A DNA stretch of 64,000 bases from Nereocystis luetkeana (taxonomy: Eukaryota; Sar; Phaeophyceae; Laminariales; Laminariaceae). The notes under the pieces are model-generated. The model was not told the DNA's origin. It ran no database searches and saw only the letters and a program-made list of their open reading frames with translations. Numbering within the stretch: the first letter of the stretch is position 1; each line of letters begins with the position of its first letter. Both the position numbers and the translations under genes were made by a program. This document shows, piece after piece, positions 37,101-39,972 of this stretch. Location: positions 10,370,270-10,434,269 of the forward strand of contig JARUPZ010000016.1 in NCBI GenBank assembly GCA_031213475.1, in the 5' to 3' direction.

Positions 37101-39486
37101 GGCATAGTGCTAAAGCTGGCATGCTGTCGTAACTATCGTAGTAACACCTTTGGGGCCTCTTTTAAAAGGATAGCGACCAAAACAACGCTAATATATGGGA
37201 CCATGCTGCGCCCATGCCGTGCGACTCCCTGCATTCAACCATTGTAACTCGGACACCAACCGGGTATTCCCCAAATACAAATTACGCAGTGGCCGTTGCT
37301 GTAGCCTTCACGTTTTTTCGGCAAGTTTCCCCTCTCAAGTCCCAACAGGGTTATTAATACTGCAAAAGTTGCTGTGTCCTGAGGGTGACCGGTGGTGCAG
37401 TACGTTCCAAATTCCATACCATCTGCTGCGCCGCGGAAATTGCGAGCTCGTACTTGGTATGCTCGCATAGCAAACGTACTAAGCTGTAGTGACGTACCCG
37501 GTGTATACATGTACCCGGTGTATATTGATGCGTTCAGTTCGATCAACGCACCGCGGTCCGACGGCAGCAGTACTGCTGCTGCTGCTGATGCTATTCTCCC
37601 ATTCGTATACGGTACTACTGTTGCCGTACGAAGCCCGGGGAGGTGAGAGGGATTGTACGCAACTCACTCCGCGCGTGCTGGGTTATACCAGCTATACAGC
37701 AGTAGAGGGGCGTACACGATGCCAGGTACCTGGTACCAGGTACAACATACCTGGTATCGTATCATCGTACAGCAGTATGTGCATGCCCGAAATTCTCATC
37801 ATTGTTCGCTTGTCGAAGCTAGTGTTGTATGTAGTTCTATATACCAGGTATGATACACCGAATACCGAACAGAAATCGAAGAGAAATCGAAACATAATCT
37901 GGACGCAACAGCAGTTTGAGCGCTCTTGACAGGCCAAGGCCTTCAGCCTTGCCTATCCAGAACTGCCGATGTCTGCTTCGTACGTATATGGACTCAAACC
38001 ATACGACCCGGTATGAAACATTTACCAGGTACTCGTACTGGTACCTTGAGGAGGACCTCAAGGAGTTCGGCATCAAGCTCGAAGGGTGGCGCGAGACAGC
38101 ACAGAAAGCCGGCAGATGGTTCCAACGGGTCGAGGAAGGGGCGGAGGCCTTCATGCGGAAATGGCATACAGATGAGAAGGAGGCATCGGCAGAACGGCAT
38201 AGAATAGCTGCGACCACGACCACAGCCGTTGACGCCAACGCGAGTGTGCAGAATGGCAGGGAAGAGGGGGGGGGCGAAAGGGGGACGAGGGGGAATGGCG
38301 GGGGGGGGGAGGGGAGGCGGTCTGCCCAACAGACTGAAGCCTGGTTATGGCCATCATCGTCATGATGCACTCCTTTCTTTGGGACCCAAGTAACTAGCAT
38401 GGTGCCATCTGGGCAACTTTGCGTGTCTGTATGCTCCAGTGCCTGCCTTTGGTATTTTCTTTCCCCCCCGCCCGTGATTATCGCTTTTTGTCCCTTCTTT
38501 GTTTTCATTTTTCTTTCATTCCCGTTTGTACCTCTTTGTGTCTTTGTTAGTATGGTCCGTTTTGCCTTGCCTTTTTTTCGCGTTTTGCTATCTGCGTCTG
38601 TTTTAGTTTTGTTTTTGTTTTTGTTTTGCTTAGCTTCATCTTCTTTTTTTAGGTTTTTGTCTTCTATTAATAGTCTCCTTTTTGCTTCCCTGGTGTCCGC
38701 AGTGGTGGAGTGCGTATGCCTGTTTTTTGTTTTTTTTTTTTTGCCTCTGTTTTTACTTGAGGTATTTCTTCCACTCCAGAGTTATTGGAGCCTGTCCTGC
38801 GACCACGGACTGCATTGAATTGTGAGTTAATGTGAGAACAACAACAACAACAAAACAACTATTAATAGACTCTGTGCATACACTCCGCCAAGCAGAGCTT
38901 TGCCGGCACACCAGGCTTGAATCTTCGCAGTAGGTACAGAGTATTAATAATAGTAAACGAAAATACTGAAATAAGCTACCACGTGCTTGGTTTGCGTTCA
39001 TCTGTTCCACGAAGAGCACCTCTCGCAACCTCACAGCAGTCGGGATGCACTGATGCACCCCACCAGCATTCTCTCACAAGTGCGTTCAGGTTCGTACATC
39101 AGCCAGTATATACCGACATTCCCCAATGTACCCAGCACGTGCCCGTATGAACTTTCCAGTCTCAATTCTTCCGCATGGACTCCAAAACTTGCCGTCTCAC
39201 AAGGCGTAGGCTTGATCAGTTTGTCAGCGTGGAGTGAACAAAGAGATCAACACCTATATATTCCAGTTTTGCTAGGCTACCAGGCAGTGACTGCCCTCTA
39301 CCCTGGCATGCAGCAGTATGCACGAGCACGCGAAGACAAGCTGCGGCATCATTGGGGAGATTAGGCGTCGCTCTCCTCGAGATGAAACCTACCCAGAGTT
39401 TCCCGGCATTGCTTCTTCAGCGCCCCCTGCTTCCTCGGGCAGTCTGTTGCGATCTTCGTCACCGCACGGACCACGATGGCTTCCAT
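525..39486 (-). CDS. ARFGEF1/2-like (BIG): BIG/ARFGEF-type Sec7 Arf guanine-nucleotide exchange factor, 35 exons, 3' end off window
   Basis: Members of this family load GTP onto Arf GTPases at the trans-Golgi and endosomes and so drive coat recruitment; brefeldin A traps the Sec7-Arf-GDP complex. Thirty-five exons join in frame to 2100 codons with the family order DCB, HUS, Sec7, HDS repeats; human BIG1 is about 1850 residues. The Sec7 signature [12 protein letters not shown] contains the catalytic glutamate (near residue 815 of this model). The start at 39486 is supported by an in-frame TGA two codons upstream and by its match to the family N-terminus. Exon coordinates are given in the block entries below. 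Of 34 introns, 30 are phase 0, three phase 2 and one phase 1. The last exon seen ends at a donor, so the C-terminus lies beyond position 1. Low-complexity acidic, Ala- and Gly-rich inserts enlarge exons 3, 29 and 33. Confidence 0.95.
1171..1426. mobile_element. Short hAT-like non-autonomous DNA element
   Basis: The 256-bp unit has near-perfect terminal inverted repeats: left TAGGGTTGGGCACTGG, right CCAGTGCCCAACCCTG. The AGGGTTGGGCA terminus and sub-terminal CAGTAG words in both orientations are typical of hAT MITEs. The word CACTATCCAA sits directly left and again eight bases right of the element, but it belongs to a local repeat, so a clean 8-bp target duplication cannot be claimed. There is no coding capacity. 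It lies in the BIG intron between exons 34 and 35. Confidence 0.6.
1497..1745. mobile_element. Family B MITE copy
   Basis: Contains GATAGATCATCTAGTTCC, GGCACGATCTGCATGGTACA and CCCACCCGGTAACATGAGC; the right end is CCCGAGGTGAGG. It lies next to the hAT-like unit at 1171-1426 in the same intron. Confidence 0.6.
4780..5050 (+). repeat. (GGTGGC/GGTGTT)n low-complexity stretch with (CAG)n
   Basis: G/T-rich trinucleotide repeat upstream of BIG exon 32, ending in (CAG)7 near 5023-5043. It encodes His/Pro/Thr-rich shadows in other frames. Confidence 0.85.
5455..5832. mobile_element. Family B MITE copy
   Basis: Contains TGCTATGCAGGATCTGTACA, CCCACCCGGCAACACGAGC and an A/T-rich insertion in the right half; the right end is CACCGAGGTGTG. 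It lies in the BIG intron between exons 31 and 32. Confidence 0.6.
6623..6705 (-). repeat. Family C head fragment ending at a C-run
   Basis: Minus-strand head only: CCCGGCATTGTAGGGATGCG to GAGTAC, with the terminal GAGTAC doubled (6682 and 6700), followed at once by a C-run of about 18 bases. Confidence 0.6.
7345..7480 (-). mobile_element. Second copy of the LINE 3' terminus with (AAC)n tail
   Basis: Read on the minus strand, this matches the last ~110 bp of the element at 38030-38858 (CTTCCACTCCAGAGTTATTG is shared exactly) and ends in the same (AAC) repeat. Only the 3' UTR is kept. Two copies ending identically support a shared 3' terminus and target-primed insertion. Confidence 0.6.
8430..8670 (+). 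repeat. G-rich stretch with telomere-like words
   Basis: Contains GGGTTGGGGTTAGGGTTGGG (from about 8456) and further GTTGGGG/GATTAGGG words up to 8660, upstream of BIG exon 29. TTAGGG is the usual stramenopile telomere repeat, but here it is degenerate, so this is interstitial. Confidence 0.6.
9460..9730 (+). repeat. Degenerate ATTGGCTGGC/TTCATCTTCATTGG repeat
   Basis: About ten (A/G)ATTGGCTGG-type words at irregular spacing in the BIG intron between exons 27 and 28. Confidence 0.65.
9915..10023. mobile_element. Family A MITE (TATTACGG ends), copy 1
   Basis: A 109-bp hairpin-type element with inverted ends TATTACGG...CCATAGTAAATAGGACC and GGTCCTATTTACTATGG...CCGTAATA. The interior is A/T-rich. 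Six full or nearly full copies occur in the window. It ends 23 bp before the BIG exon at 10159-10046. Confidence 0.75.
10315..10622. mobile_element. Family B MITE copy with internal duplication
   Basis: Contains AGATCTGTGTATCATAGTAC, CCCACCCGGCAATGAGCTAC and a doubled segment (ACAGATCAGG-AGTACATTTTCCCTA occurs twice, about 85 bp apart). The right end is CCCGTGTGTGG. Confidence 0.6.
11097..18683 (-). CDS. ARFGEF1/2-like (BIG): BIG exons 18-26: post-Sec7 HDS1 and HDS2 helical repeats
   Basis: Exons: 18683-18606, 17732-17655, 17305-17039, 15683-15336, 14899-14672, 14458-14313, 13791-13659, 13082-12903 and 11270-11097. Recognisable family blocks are [15 protein letters not shown] (exon 20), [12 protein letters not shown] and [12 protein letters not shown] with ISQLARLQ (exon 21), [13 protein letters not shown] (exon 23), [16 protein letters not shown] (exon 24), [15 protein letters not shown] (exon 25) and [16 protein letters not shown] (exon 26). 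Exon 21 appears to end at a GC donor (AG then GCAAGT), because the family sequence and the frame both continue directly into exon 22. Exon 23 ends in phase 2 and exon 24 completes an Arg codon. HDS1 of the yeast homologue Sec7p is autoinhibitory and binds active Arf; whether this holds here is inference. Confidence 0.92.
11568..11668 (+). repeat. 9-bp tandem repeat (ATCATCTAG)
   Basis: About eleven units of ATCATCTAG/ATCATCTGG/ATCATCTCG. The word is the same as the CTAGATC words that fill family B, so it may derive from one by slippage. Confidence 0.9.
11772..12044 (+). repeat. Family C interspersed repeat next to G-runs, with doubled head
   Basis: Starts GTACTC just after a G-rich run, then a head CATGCATGGTCGTTGTCGTA with CCTCGCATCCCTACA. 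The head occurs twice in tandem (from about 11783 and 11851), followed by the body GGGACGGAGCACGTCGG, GACATTGCTTGCACC and AAGCGCCGTGAGGTGTTGGG. Length about 270 bp. No terminal inverted repeats or coding capacity were seen. Confidence 0.7.
12459..12596. repeat. 69-bp tandem duplication carrying half of a family A MITE
   Basis: Units 12459-12527 and 12528-12596 are nearly identical. Each starts ACCTGGGTACCAGG and ends with the left third of a family A element (TATTACGGGGGACCATAG). Only the second unit runs into a complete element, so the duplication took place after the MITE had inserted. Confidence 0.75.
12567..12675. mobile_element. Family A MITE, copy 2
   Basis: Complete 109-bp copy, ends TATTACGGGGG and CCCCCCGTGATA. 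It lies in the BIG intron between exons 25 and 26. Confidence 0.75.
13110..13625 (+). repeat. Degenerate ~20-bp tandem repeat (AAGTCCCA-GGATCACA)
   Basis: About 25 loosely conserved units of the type CACAAGTCCCATGGATCAC fill the BIG intron between exons 24 and 25 almost completely. Confidence 0.85.
14985..15235 (+). repeat. Minisatellite of AGCAAGG/AGCAAAGC words
   Basis: About 250 bp of 5-11-bp units (GCAAAGC, GGGCAAG, GCAGAGC) in the BIG intron between exons 21 and 22. Confidence 0.8.
15690..16150 (+). repeat. ~57-bp tandem repeat (GAGAGCGCAAACAACACACG)
   Basis: About eight diverged units, each with GTGTCA(T/C)GATTGCAG, a GCGCAAACAACACA word and a GATCGTTAG-like word. The array begins next to the acceptor of BIG exon 21. 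Confidence 0.8.
17757..17935 (+). repeat. (CCGAA)n pentamer array
   Basis: About 180 bp of CCGAA/CCGAAC units, with a 15-bp variant (CCCAACCGAACGGAA) in the left part and degenerate units continuing to about 18085. It lies in a BIG intron. Confidence 0.9.
18360..18500 (+). repeat. Three ~53-bp tandem units ending CCTGAGCTAC
   Basis: The word CTGAGCTA recurs at about 18381, 18433 and 18486. On the minus strand it reads TAGCTCAG, like a tRNA A-box start, but no tRNA fold or B-box follows. Confidence 0.5.
18690..19035 (+). repeat. Degenerate (GGGAT)n satellite-like stretch
   Basis: About 345 bp of GGGATGGGAT-type units with many substitutions, beginning just upstream of BIG exon 18. It ends beside AACCCTAACCTTAACCCTTA-like telomere-type words (19057-19076). 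Confidence 0.85.
19738..24553 (-). CDS. ARFGEF1/2-like (BIG): BIG exons 12-17: catalytic Sec7 domain
   Basis: Exons: 24553-24440, 24012-23914, 22896-22843, 22344-22195, 21436-21344 and 19902-19738; every junction is phase 0. Exon 13 reads [12 protein letters not shown], the first Sec7 helix pair. Exon 14 has IGEYLGKE. Exon 15 carries [18 protein letters not shown], with the catalytic glutamate finger in PGEAQ. Exon 16 carries [20 protein letters not shown], the second Sec7 motif that forms the Arf-binding groove. Exon 17 carries [13 protein letters not shown] and [11 protein letters not shown], the closing helices. All family landmarks are present in order, so the exchange domain looks intact. 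The 54-bp exon 14 is the smallest exon in the window. The residue pair that sets brefeldin A sensitivity (Tyr/Met in sensitive proteins) falls in the exon 15 to 17 region; I did not assign it. Confidence 0.95.
19925..20860 (+). repeat. Degenerate ~33-bp repeat (ATCGTCAGCGACATTGGTTG)
   Basis: Fifteen or so units in two blocks (19925-20345 and 20640-20860) in the BIG intron between exons 16 and 17. The intervening 20346-20640 holds three ACCTGGTA palindromes and a family-D-like border. Confidence 0.75.
20996..21090. repeat. Family D short palindromic repeat (GGGACTGCGGTTCTAAAA)
   Basis: Hairpin: CTTTTAGGACCGCAGTCCCG and CGGGACTGCGGTTCTAAAA face each other around a 45-bp centre containing TTACTTGGAATT. 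Relatives with the order CTCTAATTCCAAG - TTGTCCCCAAAA - GTGCAGTTCTAAAAGGG lie near 21240-21315, 22498-22600, 26775-26850, 26915-26960, 33595-33685, 35995-36055 and 61610-61665. Confidence 0.6.
21525..21765 (+). repeat. (CAG/CAA)-type trinucleotide-rich stretch
   Basis: AACAGCAGC/ACCAGCGGCAAC units, with a second block at 22085-22165. Both lie in the BIG intron between exons 15 and 16. They produce long Ser/Asn or Leu-rich open frames that I regard as non-coding. Confidence 0.85.
22738..22828 (+). repeat. (AAGGC)n pentamer array
   Basis: Units of AGGCA/AAGGC with variants, ending 15 bp before the donor of BIG exon 14. A second array in the same orientation lies at 34878-34945. Confidence 0.85.
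23030..23260 (+). repeat. ~14-bp tandem repeat (TGCGGGGTAACTAA)
   Basis: About fifteen loosely kept units of TGCGGGGT(A/C)A(C/T)TAA in the BIG intron between exons 13 and 14. Confidence 0.75.
23668..23782. mobile_element. Family A MITE, copy 3
   Basis: Complete copy with slightly expanded G/C runs at both ends (TTTACGGGGGG and CCCCCCCGTAATA). It lies in the BIG intron between exons 13 and 14. Confidence 0.7.
24030..24420 (+). repeat. Degenerate TATCGATG repeat filling one intron
   Basis: Multiple GTATCGATG and TATCAATG words across the whole BIG intron between exons 12 and 13. Confidence 0.75.
24555..24775 (+). repeat. (ACC/ACCACA)n low-complexity stretch
   Basis: Short AC/ACC units directly upstream of BIG exon 12, followed by the exon 11 fragment copy. 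Confidence 0.85.
24789..24852 (-). pseudogene. Partial duplicate of the 3' end of BIG exon 11
   Basis: The minus strand reads [14 protein letters not shown], matching the end of exon 11 ([15 protein letters not shown] at 25075-25135). In the copy the exon end AG/GTGACG has become GGGTGACG, so the donor is altered. A run of G/C directly precedes it. It is a small exon-intron fragment duplicated into the following intron. Confidence 0.7.
25075..29817 (-). CDS. ARFGEF1/2-like (BIG): BIG exons 8-11: HUS domain with HUS box and pre-Sec7 linker
   Basis: Exons: 29817-29641, 29096-28881, 26502-26378 and 25276-25075. Exon 8 continues the HUS helices ([14 protein letters not shown], then [13 protein letters not shown]). 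Exon 9 ends with the HUS box, read as [20 protein letters not shown]; in the family the Tyr-Asp-Cys-Asp core binds the DCB domain and is nearly invariant. Exon 10 carries [18 protein letters not shown], the conserved helix before Sec7. It ends in phase 2, and exon 11 supplies the missing base, restoring Arg. Exon 11 is a Gly/Ser/Glu-rich linker that shows no conserved fold. Donors are GTGGGT, GTATGG, GTCAGC and GTGACG. Confidence 0.9.
25329..25530 (+). repeat. Family C interspersed repeat next to an 18-bp G-run
   Basis: Starts GTACTC immediately after a G-run (25312-25329) and then follows the same order as the 11772 copy: GTCATGCACGGCCGTAGGCG, CCTCGCATCCCAACAATACC, CGGAGCACGTCGGG, CATTGCTTGCTTGCACC, AAGCGCCGTGAGGTGTTCGG. 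Confidence 0.7.
25588..25945. mobile_element. Family B MITE copy split by a family A MITE
   Basis: Left part 25588-25662 and right part 25773-25945 match family B (GATCTGTA, then GTACAGATCAAACCC and CCCACCCGGCAGGTTGAG), ending in CCGAGGTGTG. The middle is the family A copy at 25663-25772. The nesting gives the order of insertion. Confidence 0.65.
25663..25772. mobile_element. Family A MITE, copy 4
   Basis: Complete copy whose interior is in the opposite orientation to copies 1-3, with the ends preserved. It is embedded inside the family B copy at 25588-25945, so it inserted later than that element. Confidence 0.7.
26165..26310 (+). repeat. ~22-bp tandem repeat (GATTGGTCGGGTACACTGAA)
   Basis: Seven units alternating GATTGGTCGGGTACACTGAATGAC with GATTGG(T/A)(T/C)GG variants, ending about 70 bp before BIG exon 10. 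Confidence 0.85.
27235..27919. mobile_element. Candidate hAT-like element rich in CGGGTC repeats
   Basis: The ends are inverted copies of about 17 bp: CAGGGTTTTTCGCGGGTCA at left, TGACCCGCGAAAAACCCC at right. Flanks ATTTTTTT and ATTTTTTC agree in 7 of 8 positions, but this is weak because they are T-rich. The interior has many copies of CGGGTCGGGTC in both orientations, like the sub-terminal motif arrays that hAT transposases bind. No open reading frame of note. Confidence 0.5.
28005..28506. mobile_element. 502-bp fold-back element with TTA target duplication
   Basis: Two 223-bp arms (28005-28227 and 28284-28506) are inverted copies of each other with few mismatches. They flank a 56-bp centre that itself contains a perfect palindrome (GATCGGAAAAAACG and its reverse complement). 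TTA occurs directly on both sides (28002-28004 and 28507-28509), as expected for a PIF/Harbinger-type target duplication. Ends read GGCCACTTCTTATGCAG. The element has no coding capacity and sits in the BIG intron between exons 9 and 10. Confidence 0.8.
29382..29495. mobile_element. Family A MITE, copy 5
   Basis: Complete but diverged copy (TATCACGGGGGGCGATAG start, TGGTCCCCCGGAATAC end), with the interior reversed as in copy 4. It lies in the BIG intron between exons 8 and 9. Confidence 0.65.
29907..29971 (+). repeat. Family C head fragment next to a 16-bp G-run
   Basis: The G-run 29891-29906 is followed by TGCACTCGATATAATGCATG, GCCGTAGTCGTAGG and CCTCGCATCGCTACAATGC; the body is missing. 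It lies directly beyond the acceptor of BIG exon 8. Confidence 0.6.
30236..30555 (+). repeat. (GGTTC)n/(GGTTT)n arrays, complement of the CCGAA array
   Basis: Two blocks, 30236-30290 and 30486-30555, of GGTTC and GGTTT units. This is the reverse complement of the pentamer at 17757-17935, so the two BIG introns carry complementary arrays on one transcript. Confidence 0.85.
31010..31143 (-). repeat. Family C interspersed repeat ending at an 18-bp C-run
   Basis: Minus-strand copy: GAGTAC (31138-31143) directly joins a C-run (31143-31160). Inner words GTCATACGACTACGGTCATG and GACGTGCTCCGTCCCGGG match the other copies. The distal end is truncated at about 31010. Confidence 0.65.
31285..39486 (-). 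CDS. ARFGEF1/2-like (BIG): BIG exons 1-7: DCB domain and start of HUS domain
   Basis: Exons (5' to 3'): 39486-39393, 36497-36349, 35502-35140, 33982-33839, 33416-33303, 32431-32142 and 31492-31285. Exon 1 begins MEAIVVRAV and holds [14 protein letters not shown], like the DCB start. Exon 2 carries [20 protein letters not shown] and exon 3 opens [17 protein letters not shown], the DCB helices, before an acidic linker. Exon 4 ([20 protein letters not shown]) and exon 5 ([19 protein letters not shown]) match the next DCB helices. Exon 7 carries [13 protein letters not shown], the opening of HUS. Exon 6 is a Pro/Glu/Ala-rich linker; its acceptor is the least certain boundary (32431 chosen because it keeps phase 0; 32498 is another AG). 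The exon 1-2 junction is the only phase-1 intron in the window. DCB and HUS mediate dimerisation and membrane recruitment in the family. Confidence 0.87.
31915..32135 (+). repeat. ~17-30-bp repeat (CCATCCAATCAAAACGG)
   Basis: About nine units of CCATCCAAT(C/T) and ATCAAAACGGCC, ending at the donor of BIG exon 6 (32142). Confidence 0.8.
33162..33270. mobile_element. Family A MITE, copy 6
   Basis: Complete 109-bp copy. It ends 32 bp from the donor of BIG exon 5 (33303), so its hairpin would sit at the start of that intron in the pre-mRNA. Confidence 0.75.
34097..34177 (-). pseudogene. Decayed duplicate of BIG exon 4
   Basis: On the minus strand this stretch reads [19 protein letters not shown], matching the first half of the real exon 4 ([19 protein letters not shown] at 33982-33839), with the acceptor AAG/GTGGTGG kept. 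Flanking intron bases (the ...AGGCG-TGCAAAT-like stretch beside each acceptor) also match, so a block of about 200 bp was duplicated in tandem. Similarity ends after LVHSC and no matching donor follows. Including this copy is not expected in the normal mRNA. Confidence 0.75.
34320..34375 (-). other. Possible tRNA-derived fragment with A- and B-box-like words
   Basis: The minus strand reads TAGCGCAGCTGGTAGAG, which fits the pol III A-box, then after only 14 bases GTGTTCGAGGACC, close to a B-box. The spacing is too short for a whole tRNA and no acceptor stem pairs. It may be the head of a SINE or a tRNA remnant. Confidence 0.35.
34878..34945 (+). repeat. (AAGGC)n pentamer array, second site
   Basis: A nearly perfect run of AAGGC units, then degenerate units to about 34980. 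It lies in the BIG intron between exons 3 and 4. Confidence 0.85.
36050..36341. mobile_element. Family B MITE copy
   Basis: About 290 bp, ends near CACATCGGACAG and CCGGGGTGTG, with the same internal words as the copy at 53304. It abuts BIG exon 2: the right end is only 7 bp from the exon boundary at 36349, so the donor lies at the edge of the element. Confidence 0.7.
36498..39392 (-). other. BIG intron 1 (2.9 kb), the longest intron
   Basis: No further BIG exon was seen. It holds the antisense LINE tail, several ACCTGGTA palindromes (36930, 37725-37760, 37845, 38022), CTATTAATAG at about 38662 and 38857, and a (CTG)5 run near 37577. The part 39060-39392 is unremarkable. Confidence 0.7.
38030..38858 (+). 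mobile_element. LINE (non-LTR retrotransposon) 3' end fragment with (AAC)n tail
   Basis: The plus strand keeps a reading frame to 38365 that encodes [20 protein letters not shown], followed by [16 protein letters not shown]. This resembles the extreme C-terminus of LINE reverse transcriptases (an 'EDL..LGI..W...AQDR..W' tail). A T-rich stretch of about 480 bp follows as a plausible 3' UTR, ending in a short (AAC) microsatellite tail. No reverse-transcriptase core is present, so this is a 5'-truncated copy lying antisense in BIG intron 1 (36498-39392). Confidence 0.6.
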
Positions 39487-39972
39487 CGCTCAGAAAACCT
39501 CGCGAGGTCAGCTCCGACCTCCGACGTGCAGCCTTCCGCGGTGAATCAGTTGATCTGGTTGGTGCGAGGGGACGTTCGCGAGGGAGGTGGTACACGAGTG
39601 TTTTCACCACTTCTCACTCAGGTTCTCAGAACAAAGGTGCGAGACTACTTTCGGACCTGACCGAGCTCGGTGCACGCGAATCTACCCCACGTATGCTCGA
39701 GCGCACAGGAATAACCCACCAGTAAACAGTGTCCACGGAAAGCACCACTTTCCATCGCCGGCTGGGGGAAGGCAAGTCGGCGGGGCAGGATAAACGCACC
39801 GCTCCAAAATTCGGATGTAGTGCCCGATGAGAAACCGCCTGGCTTGGTGGGGAAACCCCTTCGGAAAAAAACACTAAAAGTCAGAGGTTCAACTATAAGC
39901 GCAGCAGCGCCGCCAGGCGTACGACGAGTTCTCGGGCACGCTCGCCTTTAACACAAAATCAATATTCTGAAG
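39487..39972. promoter_or_regulatory. Shared divergent promoter region between BIG and RAB3GAP2-like genes
   Basis: This 486-bp interval separates the two start codons, which face away from each other, so it must hold both 5' untranslated regions and both core promoters unless a non-coding first exon lies inside a neighbour. No TATA box was seen. The sequence is of ordinary composition and free of the hairpin repeats that crowd the rest of the window, which suggests selection against insertions. The regulatory role is inferred from position only. Confidence 0.6.

Noticed and set aside
38399-38818. 139-codon Phe/Leu-rich plus-strand frame resembling a membrane protein
   Set aside because: It is translation of the T-rich 3' UTR of the LINE fragment and has no membrane-protein pattern beyond hydrophobic runs.
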